DNA of 64,000 nt from Triticum aestivum (Eukaryota > Streptophyta > Magnoliopsida > Poales > Poaceae), in assembly GCF_018294505.1 (NCBI RefSeq), contig NC_057814.1, positions 35,066,613 through 35,130,612 on the forward strand, written 5' to 3'. The translations under genes were made by a program, and so were the position numbers. The notes under the pieces are model-generated. The model did not search any database, had not been told where the DNA came from, and worked only from the letters and a program-made list of their open reading frames with translations. Below, in pieces: positions 35,594 through 47,856 of the stretch; position 1 is the stretch's first letter; every line of letters begins with the position of its first letter.

Positions 35594-38212
35594 GAGCATC
35601 TCTAACAGCCGCGCGATATAAGCGCCGCGCTGGAAAAATACAGTTTTTTGCGTGCGCGCAGCCGCTCCAGGCGCTCCAGCGAAGGCGCAAAAAACGCGCG
35701 CGCGGCATAAGTTGTTTACCGCGGGGGGAGAAACGGCATCACCCGCCGCTTATTTCGTGCACCCGCTCCCGCACGCTTCACATTCGAGCGCCCGCGACGC
35801 ACCCTCTCCGGCCGCGCCGCTTTCGCCCCGCCCGCGCCGTTACCGGCGAATTCGCCCGATGGACAGCCGTGTCGATATCCCCCTCGCCCCTTCCTACACC
35901 TGCGACCCCTCAGCCGCCACCGCCGGCGCAAACCCTAGCGCGGGTAGCTTTGGCTTCGCCTCCGCCGGTGCTCCTCCAAGCACCGGTCTCGCGCGGGGCG
36001 CCACGAACGACCTCGGCGGCGGTGGCGTCGCATCGTCGCCCGCCGTGAAGCCACGTGCCCCTCTCTCCAAGCTCCCAAATGCGGCCGTGGCGAAGGCGGG
36101 CAAGGTGTCTGGGAAGAAGAACAAGGCGACGGACGGCTCCTCTAGGCGGCTGAAGAAGAAGCTTGCAGGGCGTGCGACAGATGCGGCGGCGACCGAAGTG
36201 CCGGCGAGCTCGCTGTTGCACCGGCGGTCGATGCGCACAAGGTGTTCCATGAAATGCCCACAAGGTAAAATTTCGCCCATTTTTTTCGTTGTTGTTTTTT
36301 GACTGCATACATATGGATAGCTTATTTGTTTTGTTGTATATACTTTGTAGTTTCAACAATGAGACATATATGTCAACTGTGGGTGTTGGCTCCAACAATT
36401 CTCATTGGTCTGAAACCAATGATGTGCATTTCAATGATCATGAGTTTGAGGTGGACGAGGATGGTGAGGGTATCGTCGATGCACCGAAAGGAAGAGCGGG
36501 CAACTACACCATGGACGAAGAAATCTTGCTATGCAATACATGGTTGCAAGTGTCTAGGGATCCCACCGTTGGAGGGGACCAAAGTAGATATGCATATTGG
36601 CTCCGGATGAAGAAGCACTTTGATTTACACAACAAAAGTGGAATTGACCGCACGGAAAGATCTCTTCGCTCCCAGTGGTCGACAATCAACAAAGATTGTC
36701 AAAGGTGGGTGGCCGCACTTAAGGCGGTTGACACTTTAAACCCAAGTGGCACTAATGATAGAGATAGGGTAAGTGCCATTTCTTTCATGATTCTTCCATG
36801 TTCATGCTTCTTCTTGGTGTTTCAAGTGCTAACTTGTTCTTTTGTTTGTAGCTCACTATTGCACAAAACTTATTTCAAGGAGAGGATAAGAAGACCAAGA
36901 AAGGGAAGATCAAGAAAGGGAGACCATTTACCTTGCCTCATTGCTATGATGCGTTGAAGGATGATGAGAAATGGAAGCCCCGTGAAGGTGTCGATGAGGA
37001 GAGCAACAAATGCAAGTGAACTATTGATTTGGATGATGATGAGGAGGAGGCATCGAGTGATAACGGCAAGAGAAGCCCTACACCAAACTCGGTTGCGTAC
37101 TCCAAGCCAAAAAGACCAAATGGATGCGAGAAAAACGGAAAAGAAAAGAAGAAGAGGAAAGGAGATGATGAGCTAGAAAATGCTATGGAAGCTATTGTGA
37201 ACGCAAGAAAGGAAGCGAACGAGGTGAGGAAGATGGCAAGGAACCAAGATGCGCCGGCCGAGGAGAGGAGGTTGGCGGCCGAGGAGAGGAAGGTAGCATT
37301 GGAGGAGAAGAAATTGGCCATGGAGGAGCGAACTAGATTGTTGGAATGGGAGAAGTACTTGTTATTCATGGACACATCTACCCTCGATGAGAAGCAAAAG
37401 GAGTACGTCAATCTTGCCCGTGAAGAAGTCCTGGTCCAAAAAAGAGCCATGAGCCATGGGAGGCATGGGAGCTACTATGGGAGGCATGGGTGGCATGAGC
37501 GGCATGGGTGGCATGGGAGGCATGGGTGGCTTCGGAGCTACCATGGGCTGCATGGGAGGCAAGGGTGGCTTCGGAGCTACCATGGGCTGCATGGGTGGCT
37601 TCGGAGCTATACCATGGGAGGCATGCGTTTTGCGTCTCTCATGGGAGGCATGGGAGCACCTCCGGGTGACATGGGTGGACGCATGTCTTCCGGTGTGCCT
37701 CACATACCTTCGCATGATGCAGTTGGAGATCTTGCCAACACCTTCCGAGCTCCCCATGATGATGCGGCGCGACACAATGAAGAGAAAGAGAAAGAATCGT
37801 CTTCGGATGCGGATGAAGAATCGGAGGAAGAGGAGGACGAAGATGCGGATGCGGCATGATTGTTGATGTGCCATTTATTTGTGCGAACTTTTATGTCATT
37901 TACTTGGTTGGATGATGATGTGATGTGGCATGATTTTGAACTTTTATATCAGAAACTTCGTTGGGTGATTTAAAACTATGCTATGTCTTGTTTCGATATT
38001 TGAAATATCATCATATTGTCTCCAAAATGAACATATTGCAAGCGTTGGCTGCTTGTGCGTGCTATAGTTTAGTGCGTCTGCTGATGCGGCGCGCACGCAA
38101 TTTTTTGCAGCGGCCGCTAGAGCCAGCGCTCCGTGGCGCACAAAAACTGACTATTCCAACGCTGAAACGCTTTTTTAGCGCGCCGCTCGTTGCGCGGCTG
38201 TGGAAGATACTT
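35594..38212 (+). mobile_element. PIF/Harbinger-type element A (2.6 kb)
   Basis: Ends GAGCATCTCTAACAGCCGCG and, inverted, AAGTATCTTCCACAGCCGCG agree at 17 of 23 positions. The flanking TAA (35591-35593 and 38213-38215) is a 3-bp target duplication of the TWA type expected for PIF/Harbinger. The only gene inside is the Myb/SANT-like one below. I see no DDE transposase, so the element would depend on another for movement. Confidence 0.8.
35859..37859 (+). pseudogene. Myb/SANT-like, NAM-associated-type protein of Harbinger element A
   Basis: Exons 35859-36264, 36351-36768 and 36852-37859. The first exon gives an Ala/Pro-rich start (MDSRVDIPLAP) and a Lys-rich stretch. Exon 2 holds a trihelix or SANT-like region (DEEILLCNTWLQVSRDP ... 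RSLRSQWSTI). Exon 3 has a NAM-associated-type region (KKGRPFTLPHCYDALKDDEKW), a charged coiled coil and an acidic tail. Lesions: a 1-base loss near 36211 puts the end of exon 1 out of frame, and TGA at 37017 interrupts exon 3 where element B keeps CGA. In 37440-37640 a GGCATGGGT minisatellite is read in a His-Gly-Arg frame rather than the Gly-Met frame of element B. Proteins of this type in PIF/Harbinger act with the transposase by binding DNA. Confidence 0.78.
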
Positions 38213-38296
38213 TAAGGCACTAAAGACATTTCAAACAGCATGCGAAGCGGGCCATTTCAATTGTCTGAAACAACATATAAAAATGAAAGGAGGGAG

Positions 38297-40693
38297 TAAT
38301 AGAAATCGGATAGGCGAGCTCTCTTTTATCAAAGAAAAGCAGTTACTAGGGATATTTCAAAAAGGAAAAGGCGGGTGCATCAGTAGTAGGGCCGTTTAGA
38401 GGCCAGCGGCAGGACACATAGAGGCCGGAGTGGCCATTAACAGGTCGACAAAGCTCGCGATTACCATCGGTCGTACATGACAGCATGTGACTAATCTCAT
38501 TATTAATTCGCTACGACTAGATTAGCTATAGTGGCCTTAGTTTGGTGCATGCATCATCAGATTATTAGCTGAGGCTAAGCTAGGATTGATTAGGATGCCT
38601 GCCTGCCTACCGGCAAAAGCCTCCCGATGAAGATTGCTTACCAATAACTCGTAGAGATACATCCATTTCCGAGACAAGTAATTTCGAACAGAGGGAGTAG
38701 CACTGACGGAGAGATCGGTCGAGATCGACTCGGCATCCAACTAAACACCAGTCAGATACTACTAAATAAACGCTCTGTGGGTACAATGGCTTGATCAGCT
38801 ACTAGTGCAACCGGCCCGTACGTGTTGTTTTAGGGGAACCACGTCTTCTTTTATTAGGGTGGTGGACTTGGGACTTAGACTTGCACCATCTAAAAACGTA
38901 CGAACCTGAGAGCGCGTGTGTGTACGTGCGACGGTGGAGCAGCTGTTTCCAACAAATTGCAACGCCGCCGTCCATGCGTTGACGATCATAAGCTGGCCAG
39001 CTATCGCACGAAAAAGATGACGTAGCTGGCGCCGTGCCGGCCGGCGGCAGGCAGTGCGTGCCCGCCTCCGCGCCCGCCCGGCAGTCGGATCGAACGGACG
39101 TACGTGCCGACGCGCGCGAGCACGAGCAGAACGGTTTGCGGGGGTCTCAGGCCAGCGCAGCTGACCACGGTCTATGTCTGGGGCCATGATGCAGTATCGA
39201 TCGATCTCGATCCGACGGGGAAAATGTGTATATAGAGTACATGCACGGGGTAATAAACATGTAATAAGCACAGCCGGGACGAAATAGGGAACGTCGGATT
39301 GGGTCACGCTAGCTAGTTATTTTGAAGATATTGCTATTTTTCTCCTCTTCTTTGCACATTTCATCTTCAGAAAGGTGATGAATACGCAATGTATAGGGAT
39401 GAAGAACAGTTGCTCGATGTGGTACTACATCAGCACGTGCTGTTTAAATTTACTTAGGGGAAGCAAGTCTTGTTTTTCAGGTGCGTACGTACTTAGCAAG
39501 ACTGCCTGCTGATCTAAAACGACGTACAGCACGTACGTACGTGCCCCCGGCCCGTGCCAATGCCATGACCCCGTACGTGCGTGCGTGCGGCCGAGCAGGT
39601 CGGCAAATTAAGCCGGGGAGAGACCACCGTGCCGGCCATTCGATCCGAGGAGACACGGAGCCGGATTCGCGGCCGCGGGGGGTTGACCTGCATGCTTGCT
39701 TTGGCCTTTAAGATGCACGTCCGGAAAAGAGCGACGACGAACTGGCCGCGGACGGCTGCACGGATCGGGCGCTCGCCTGGCGCCGTGGTGCGCGCGCGTG
39801 CGTGCTTGCAAGTCGCAGCCGTGGCCGCCCGACGGCTTCGTGCGGCTGCCAACGGCGTCCGTGGGGATCGGTTCGGTCGGTCCGCACGACGCAGCGCATG
39901 ATGGAGCCGCGGGCGCGACGACGGTGTGGCATGCAGATTAAGTCTCCACTCGACGTCGGCGGCGGCGACGACTTGTCTCTCGGGGCAGCATGGGTGCGTG
40001 CACGTAAGGGAAACGGTAGAGATTGAGGAGAGAAGCGTGCACACACTGTGTGCCATCCAGCTAGCGGGTGCGCCTGCTGGTTTACTCGCTCTTGGCCCCC
40101 TCTTAAAAGGGCACATTTTGTATTGTCAGTTATAATGGTTTTCAATTTCAGTTTGAGAAAAAATTCAGCAACAACTGAAATCACCGAAATTCAGTGAATT
40201 TCAATTTGCATTTCAGCCAAATGATCAAAATATTCACTTGAATCCAATTAAAATTTTGATTTTTTTAAAATGAAAAATATATGAATTCATGTGCACTACT
40301 GAAATTCCTGAAATCTTTTGGCCGAACCATATTTATTTCAGTGACCAGCCGCGGCCCGGGAGCCACCACGCCCACGACCTGGGCCGGCCATGGATTTGCT
40401 CTAAACGGGTGTGTGCGCGTGATAAACAGTCGCTGGAGCAGGGAGGATTTGGCGCTGAAGTAGTTTGATTTGTGGCGGAGGTGGGTGGGGGAAATGTCGG
40501 ATAGGAACCCTAAAACGACCTCTTTCCGTCAAATATAGTGGCAGAGTCGGGTTTATACGGGCCGCCCGTAATTTTTATATGGGCCGAGATTTTTTGCTAG
40601 ATCTGCTTGTGCCGAAAATATAGAAGATCCTATAAAGCTGCCAAAATTATAAGGGTCAGCGAGCTTTTGCAAGATCGGCTAGAGTTGCTCTTA
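38297..40693. other. Unannotated spacer with one MITE relic
   Basis: No domain-bearing frame. 38650-38697 is a Stowaway right arm (AATTTCGAACAGAGGGAG then TA). 38800-40080 is GC-rich with CGTACGTACG words and several long overlapping frames on both strands that show no domain. 40130-40340 is AT-rich with repeated AATTTCAG/CTGAAATT. The end near 40677-40693 (AGAGTTGCTCTTA) looks like one terminus of a short MITE whose partner I cannot find. Confidence 0.5.
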
Positions 40694-41329
40694 GGGCATC
40701 TCTAACGCGGATACTCAAACCGCCCACAATCGTCCGGTCCAGATATGTTTTGCAATCAAACGTGGTCCTATATTGGTCCGCTCGGTAGTCCGGACGTCCT
40801 TTTACCCACAAACCGGAAGCAAACAGGGGGGGAGAGCTTGCGGGCATCCGGACTGCTGGCACACAAGCGTCCGACTTCCCTTGCCCACCCAAATTCTTTC
40901 CCTCCCATCGTCCGTGCCCTATCCCGCCTGATGTGTTAGTGCCGCATTCGTGCCGGCCCAGAGCGAACGCGATTTCTCACATTGCTCCAGCATTGAAGCA
41001 GCTTGCCGGCTGAGAGCGCCGCCTGCACCGCTTCCCCGTGCACGCGAGTGCTTCGCGTTCAAACGATAGCCCGTCCAGCCACCTCCCTACATTAAACATG
41101 TGCGGTTAGTGAGGAACCTGCTCTGACGCCACCCATTAGTCTGTCTGCCCCCCACCATTAACCCGCTCGCCGCCTGCCCTGCCATCTGCCCGCTATTTAA
41201 ACTCCAGGCCCAGCAACAGCCACATCCAACCTCCTCCGCTCCCTATCTCATCTTGGGACCACGCCCTCCATGGCCTCCTCAAACTCCAAAGCCCTCTAGG
41301 ACAGCCTCTTGTCCGAGTAGAAGAAGGAG
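40694..41329 (+). mobile_element. Harbinger-like fragment truncated by a CACTA insertion
   Basis: It begins GGGCATCTCTAACGCGG, after a TTA that may be its target copy. It ends in a short coding stretch (ATGGCCTCCTCAAACTCC..., with two stops) that runs straight into the CACTA terminus at 41330. The remainder should lie past the CACTA right end, which I could not place. Confidence 0.4.
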
Positions 41330-41749
41330 CACTACAAAAAAAATACACTTCCGTGATGATACGTGTTTGTCACAGTAGGTCGCGTTTTTTGTCATGCATG
41401 TACATCCATGACAAATTTATGACAGAATCAAGATAGTCATACCTGTGCTGTCGTAGAAGTGTTCCATGACATTACCAAAATTATCATCACGGAAGTGTCC
41501 ACTTCCATGACGATAAATCGCGCGTCACAGAAGTGCTTTCGTCAAGGGTGACCGACACGTGGCATCCACCGTAACGGAACGCCGTTAAGCTATCGGGTCT
41601 GGTTTTGGATCCGATAACCCGTTAACAGCCCCGACCAATGGCGATTTTCCACGTGTAAAATCATCATTGGCTAGAGGAAACACGTGTCGGCTCATCGTTG
41701 GGACAGATGTCATCCACTCACTGGACAGAAGGCGCCTATGATACGTCGA

Positions 41750-42620
41750 CACATGGCACGGCCCAACAGTGGCCCATTCCTATGAAAAGGCCGGCCCGTT
41801 TGACTTGGTCAAAAGCTGGCGGGCCGGCCCATGGAAAGCATGTTAACGCCCTGTTCGCATATAGCCCATTTACAGCCCGCTAACCCAAGGCCCGTTACGC
41901 CCTATCCGAATTAGGCCCAGTAGCGTCATTGGGCCATCCAATATGATTTCAGCCCGTTTTCACTTCTGGCCCGTGTATAGCCCATGACGTCTTTCGGCCC
42001 ATATGAGGCCCTTTGTAACTCTTGGCCCATTAGCGGCCCGTGCTGAAACTGGCCCGTAATGAACATTGTATTACTTTACACCCATTAACGGCCCGTGGTG
42101 AAACTGGCCCGTAATGAACAGTGTTTCACTTTATACCCATTAACGGCCCGTTATTCCGGTTGGCCGTTTCCAGCCCGAGTTAACTTTCGGCCTTTTGAGG
42201 GCCCATTTATTCTTCGGCTCATTTGCAGCATTCGGTTACTTACGACCCGTTACTATCATTTTCTGCTTGTGGGACAAATTCAGCCCGTCGTTACAGTCGG
42301 CCCGTTTCTGGCCCATTTAGTCTGTTGGGCCATTTTCATAGCATCACCAAGTACGACCTATTAACGATGGCCCGTTATGGTCGGCCCATGAACGGAAGAT
42401 TCCAACTCTAGCCCGTTTACGGCCATAATGCGGTCTGTTTGGCCCATGTTTGGCCAATCGATCATACGGCCCGTATAAGGTCCATTGATGATACGGCCCG
42501 CAAAAAGCCCATTGTTTCTACGGCCCGTAGAAGGCCCATTGTTTCTACGGCCCGTAGAAGGCCCACTGTTTCTACGACCAGTAGGAGGCCCAGTGTCACT
42601 ACAGTAAATATTAGCCCATG
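41750..42620. repeat. GGCCCGTT / GGCCCATT subterminal array with a 27-bp minisatellite
   Basis: Dozens of GGCCCGT and GCCCATT words on one strand. At 42494, 42521, 42548 and 42575 they become a strict 27-bp tandem repeat (CGGCCCGTAGAAGGCCCATT + GTTTCTA). On the other strand the words read TGGGCC or TGGGCT. Confidence 0.85.
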
Positions 42621-42919
42621 GTTATTGTGGCCTTTTAAAAAATAGGTTATTGCAGCCACTAGCTAACCGCGGAAAAAGAACTGCAATGACTACAAGCAAA
42701 CAAATAAACAAGACAATAAGGAAATAAATAAGCAAGCAACTAACGCTAGGCTATCACGGCTATTACACATATTACATCCACTGGGCATCAAAGTTCGCCA
42801 CCAGTGCAAATATAGGGAACAAAGCAGCATATCATATACACTGGTTGTCAAAGTTGGCGACCAGCGCAAATAAACGCCGCAGCAAAACAAATCCAGAACT
42901 GAAACCACTTCAGAAGATC

Positions 42920-43195
42920 TCAAGAAACAATATCCTGGGTACCCATAATGCTGGCAAGATGCTTAGCAAGCTTATTAACTTTCTCTTGTTTGGCGCTTAA
43001 ATCCTCCAGCGCTTGCTGTTGCACCAGAAAATATGCATCTGAATTCTGCAGGGACTTCCTCAGTCCTTCAGCTTCCTGTCGCAGCACATCTGATCGATGT
43101 CTTTCAACTTGAAGTTGAGACTCAAGAAGACGAACTGATTCAGGCAGCGAGTTCGAAGAGCTTGTGCCAGCAGTAGTGGCCAGTAACTCGAACAC
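42920..43195 (-). pseudogene. Coiled-coil 3' exon of the second CACTA gene
   Basis: A 91-residue open stretch with heptad-like Leu/Glu/Gln content (RLLESQLQVERHRSDVLRQE) ending in a stop at 42920. It probably is the last exon of the minus-strand gene that starts near 48.3 kb. No catalytic motif is present. Such coiled coils occur in TNPA-like DNA-binding proteins, but I do not recognise the family for certain. Confidence 0.5.
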
Positions 43196-43839
43196 TACAT
43201 CAAGACAGGACTTTTGGGTTCCCTCACTGTCGTCAGATAGTTTTTATCAGCTTTCTTGGAGACCAACAGGGATGTCTCACTATCTTGAACCTTATCTGCA
43301 TTACTTCCTTTACCATTGGATAACGTGGTACTGTTCTCCAATATTTTGTCCGCATTCTAAAAGAGAAACAAGCAGACACATCACATGTTTACCATGTTGT
43401 ATATGAAACTCATTTTGGTAAATGAGTTCAGTAGTAAAGTGGACAGGATAACAACATGAAACAAACATATATCTATGTACCATGGTCACTTTATGGTCTA
43501 TATCATTCTAGTTTTTGTTGCCAAATCAAGATAGAGACACAGTTCAAATAATATTTGTTCAAGACAAAGCAGAATAGACAGAATATAAGTGTGGGTAACT
43601 ATAGAGCAATAACAACACTTGTAATGTGCATGACATGAGAACATAACTGTTTATTCAATTGAAACTGAAATCAACATAGAGCAGGTTACAACAGCAAACC
43701 AGTTAAAGAAACAGGTTTAAAACATACCTGTTGCGCCATTGGAGTTTCAATTCCATCCTTCAAATTTGAAAATAGTTGGTATGAGTAAATACAGTAATGC
43801 AAGAGCAAAGGAGTATGAACCATAGCTACAGAACCTGAC

Positions 43840-44202
43840 CTGAGAACAAATCTTCTTCTCCTTTAAGCGTTGAGTTGGGATTCGGAGTGGTGGTCCTCGT
43901 GCTTTGGGCACTGCAGTTCCCTTACTAACTGCTCGTGTTTGGGTGCTCTGTGGTGGAGACGGTGCTGTGTCAACTGGAACTGGGTTACTATCTGCCGGGG
44001 TTGGGGTTAGAAGGGGTGTAGCTGGTTCTCTGTCCAACTGGGTAGGGGTACAATCTGCGAGAGTCTGGGTTATGTGTGGTGGATCTGGTCCTTGGGCAAG
44101 TACAACCGTGGTTCTATCTGCATCAACTGGTAGCACTATCTTTTCTGAAGACCGTGTTGTTACTCCCTTAGATACTGCCATCACGCTCTCCAATTCAAAT
44201 GG
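43840..44202 (-). pseudogene. Pro/Thr-rich exon of the second CACTA gene
   Basis: Opens after CAG with PFELESVMAV and closes at a GT donor (43839-43838). It encodes a low-complexity PTPADSNPVPVDTAPSPP region and a basic end. Its first part resembles the starts of the two repeated exons upstream (PF..VM.VSKGV.TR), so it is a diverged member of the same set. Confidence 0.5.
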
Positions 44203-44774
44203 CTGATAAACAAGAAAAGTAATTGAAAGTATAGACATTGTATGATAGACAGGTGCAATGGATAGTGGGGAATAAAAGAGGGCATGAAATAATTCATATT
44301 TATGTTGTCTAACCAAACAGGATAGCATGACACAATTTCACATATATGATGGCTAACTAAACAGGATAGCATGACACAATTTCACATTATGATGGCTAAC
44401 TAAAAAAGATGGAAAGACATAGTTCAAAATATGAGACTATGTAAACAGGATGACATGACATAACTATATAATGTGTTTATTAAATAGGTTGGCATGCCAT
44501 AATTCACATACATTCACGGATAGAATGCCATAATTCAAAATATGATGACTGTAAACACTAAACAGGATGAGATGATATAACTATATGATGTCTTTATTAA
44601 ATGGGTTGCCATGCCATAATTCAGATAGATGATGTGTATGTACTATGTAAACATGATGGCATGATATAATTCAAATATATGATTTATATAGTAAGCAAGT
44701 AAGCAGATGGCAATCCATATATGATGTAAAAACTAAGCAATGCAAGACAACATGCATGACATGGGTAATATAAC

Positions 44775-45890
44775 CCTGCCAAGTTTGAGCATAGACCTCA
44801 GGGGGGAAATAGGACTGGTCATCAGTCTCTGAATCCTCCTCTGAGGAGCTCTCTGTAACCAGCAAGATGTCTGCTTCAGCAGGTAGCATTGTCTGCTCTG
44901 AATACCTTGTTTTCACTCCAGATACTTCCATCACCGCTTCAAATGGCTGATGCACAGGAAGAGTAGTTGAATATACAAACGTTGTCGACAAATGGAACAC
45001 GTAATACAAAAAAAGATAGCATGATATAATTCACATACATGATGATTGGCTAAACAGCATGGCACTGCATAATTCACATATATAATGCCTTTGCAACAAG
45101 ATAGCAATGTATAATTCACAAATATAATGTCTTGCAACAAGATGGCAATGCATAATTCACATATATGGTAATTAGACACTGAACAGGTGGCATTCACACA
45201 AAGCATGTCTAAACTAATCAAATGACATAGCAATGCGAGACACCATACGCACGATATGAGCAACATAACCCTGCCAAGTTAGAGCATACACCTCGGGGGG
45301 GGGGGGATAGCACTGGTCATCTATCTCTGAATCCTCCTTTGAGGAGCTATCCGTAACCAGCGAGATATGCGCTTCGTCAGATAGCACAGTCTGCTCTAAA
45401 GACCTTGTTTTCACTCCAGAATTTGCCATCACCGTGTCAAATGGCTGATGCACACGAAGAGCAGTTGAATGTACTAACATTGTTGACAAATGTAATATGT
45501 AACGAAAAAAAGGATGGCCTGATATAATTTACATATAAGATGACTGGCTAAGCAGGATGGCATTGCAAAATTCACATATATGATGCCTGGCTAAACAAGA
45601 TGGCGTTGCATAATTCACATAAACGATGAATAAACTAAACAGATGGCATTCGCACAAAGGATGTCTAAACTAAGCAGATGACATATTTGATGTATAAAGT
45701 AAGCAATGCAAGACACCATATGCATGATATAACCAACATCAGCATGCCAAGTTAGAGCGAAGACCTCAGGGGGTAAATAGGAGTTGTCTTCTCCTTCTGA
45801 ATCCCCCTCAGAATAGATATCTTCCTCTCGATTACAATCCGAAATGCGTGGAGGGGGGCTGCCTTTGCGCCTACCATGGAGCGACGTCTG
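44775..45890 (-). pseudogene. Three tandem exon copies of the second CACTA gene
   Basis: Exons at 44775-44946, 45270-45444 and about 45741-45890. The first two begin with CAG then PFxxVM and end at TWQ before a GT donor. They share S-GVKTR..EQT.L..EA and an acidic EDSE.DDQ.Y.PPEVYA stretch. The third keeps only the acidic/PPEVFALTW end. The introns between them are also alike (GGCATTGCATAATTCACATA words), so exon plus intron was duplicated at a period of 475-495 bp. Function unknown. Confidence 0.6.
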
Positions 45891-47287
45891 CATGAAATTT
45901 TATTGCCACGCAAGGCTCGTCTCTTTTGCTCTACATGTTCAGTTCCATTGTTTACAATAACTGTCATGCATAGGAATAAAACATAGTGAGATTATGTAAG
46001 GAGTGCATGCAGAAATCCAGAGTGATGGTAGCAACCTGTGGATAGACCCAAAACCAATAATAGCAGGCAGATAATGGCTTCAGTTAAAAAATACAGATAA
46101 TGGCTTCTTTACTGTTTGTTTCCCACCCAGCATGAAACTCATAGTAGACACCGGAGATTAATCAGATAGTAGATGGATACTATTGATAGCGGCCCCGATA
46201 TGTACCCCACAACCATTTAAAAACTCAAGTTTGACCATTAGGTTGGAGCTGACTCGGAGTCTAATCGGTGAACAGGACGATAAAGTAGCATGTAATATTA
46301 AGCGATGCATAACGTAAGCAGACACGAAAGAGTTCGACCTCTCTTGCGGACCCGTGTAGTCCTCGAGGTCATCTGCTCGTTTGATGATGGTAATGCAGTT
46401 TTCATGGCTGCCAGCGGCGGGGAAGAAGATCTGAGGCGGCGAAAGACAGTCTGGGGGCCGGATCCCTGCTGTGTTGGACCCTTCTGTCGTTGGAGCAGCT
46501 GAGCTGGGGTGGACGACGGCGCAGAAGGAGCGGGACAAACCACGCAAGGTTTTCTTTGACAACTATCTGTAAGAGAAGTAATTCTGTAAGGGCTCGTTTG
46601 AATTGGAGGATTCCAACAATGCAGGGATAGGAAATAGACAGGAATAGGATAGGAATGCACGTGCAAAACAGAGAATTTAAAAACACAGGATTTCTGCCAA
46701 TCTGCGTGTTTGATCCACAACAATTGAAAGATCACAGGATGCAAAGAAGCATGGTGAGATTAAGTCAAACCACAAGAAAATGTACTGTTATAATGCTATT
46801 ATGCTACTATCTCTTAGTCTTGTGCTTCATGAATAGGAATTTGAAAAGAAGGACAAGTGAAAATTAAAATTCCTACGTTTTTTCTTTCAAGGAGACACTA
46901 AAGGAACAAATCCGTGTGCTCAGTGGACAATATATATAACATTGAGAGTAAAAAAGAGATGCAACAAGTGTACAACCTCTTTGGCGAAGCCATGTCGATC
47001 TCAGCGTGATTGGGTTGGCCGGTGAGGATGCTCCGGCTGACTTTGCTGTCGGAGGAGGGGAAGAAGATTTTAGGCGTCTGGAGATGGAGCCCGAGGTACT
47101 GCTCCGCTGTGATGGAGGGTTTCGTCGTTGGAGCAGCTCCGGTGAGGTTTACGACGCCGAGGCTGAAGCAGGACAAGAGAGACAACGAACAACGTTAACC
47201 TGAGTGGAATTCTAATAGCATCTCCAATACATGACGTAAATACATAACCACAAAGTGCTAGATGTAAAATACATCAGCCGCTCATCT

Positions 47288-47388
47288 CTGAACTTAACTG
47301 TCAAAACTAAACTTAACTGTCGAAACTGAACTTAACTGTCGAAACTGAATTTTGCGGTCGAAACTGAATTTTGCTGTCGAAACTGAAC
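47288..47388. repeat. Five-copy 20-bp tandem repeat
   Basis: Units of AACTTAACTGTCGAAACTGA, the last two changed to AATTTTGCTGTCGAAACTGA. Confidence 0.9.
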
Positions 47389-47404
47389 GCACTAGCAAGG
47401 TGAG

Positions 47405-47856
47405 GCTACACGTCGGTCGACTGACTTTTTCATCTCTGGTCAGTCGATTTTGCAGCCGTTGGATACGAAATCAAGGGCCTGCGGTTCATCTTCAACCTCC
47501 ACCCCGCTGAGCCGCCAGCCACCACCAGCCAAACAGCAGCCCCCCGCCACCCGCGGCCGGCGGTGCACCGCCCCGCCCGCCCCGAAAACACTCCCCACCG
47601 CCACCCCAGCCATCCCTCTAGGCCCCCCCCCGTGCCGAGCTTTTTCTCCGGCGATCCCCACGCCACCGCCCCGCCAACGCCCCGCCACCGCCGGCGACCA
47701 CCGCCCCCATCCTGAACCCTAAGATAGATAGTGGGGTACCTCTCCGGCGAGCCCCCCTCCCCGCTGCGGCTGGTTCTTCCTTCACCCCGGCGAGGCCCCC
47801 CCCACCCCCTGAAAATCGACTGACCCAAAAGTCGATTCAGTCGACTGAAGTGTAGC
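47405..47856. mobile_element. Small DNA transposon with about 48-bp inverted ends
   Basis: The left end GCTACACGTCGGTCGACTGA...GGTCAGTCGATTTT matches the reverse complement of the right end GCTACACTTCAGTCGACTGA...GGTCAGTCGATTTT. The inside is C-rich with no transposase. No target duplication is obvious, so the superfamily is open (Mutator-like is possible given the long ends). Confidence 0.65.

Larger units (their letters stand above)
35567..38296. mobile_element. Stowaway-like MITE split by a Harbinger element
   Basis: Left arm CTCCCTCTGTTC (35567) preceded by TA; right arm ending AAAGGAGGGAG (38296) followed by TA. Without the inserted 2.6-kb element the MITE would be about 110 bp. The arms match only at the first dozen bases, so the pairing is plausible, not certain. 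Confidence 0.45.

Noticed and set aside
35416..36048. 210-residue frame
   Set aside because: Crosses the Harbinger left end in a frame different from the SANT-like gene; GC composition explains it.
39514..40116. 200-residue minus-strand frame and overlapping plus-strand frames
   Set aside because: Arg/Ala/Pro-rich in all frames of GC-rich DNA, no domain, no consistent start or splice signals.
42494..42601. CRISPR-like 27-bp repeats
   Set aside because: Head-to-tail without spacers; part of the CACTA subterminal array.
46590..46930. Possible MITE with GGGCTCGTTTG left end
   Set aside because: The right end does not match well enough and no target duplication was found; mentioned only as an insertion-like stretch.
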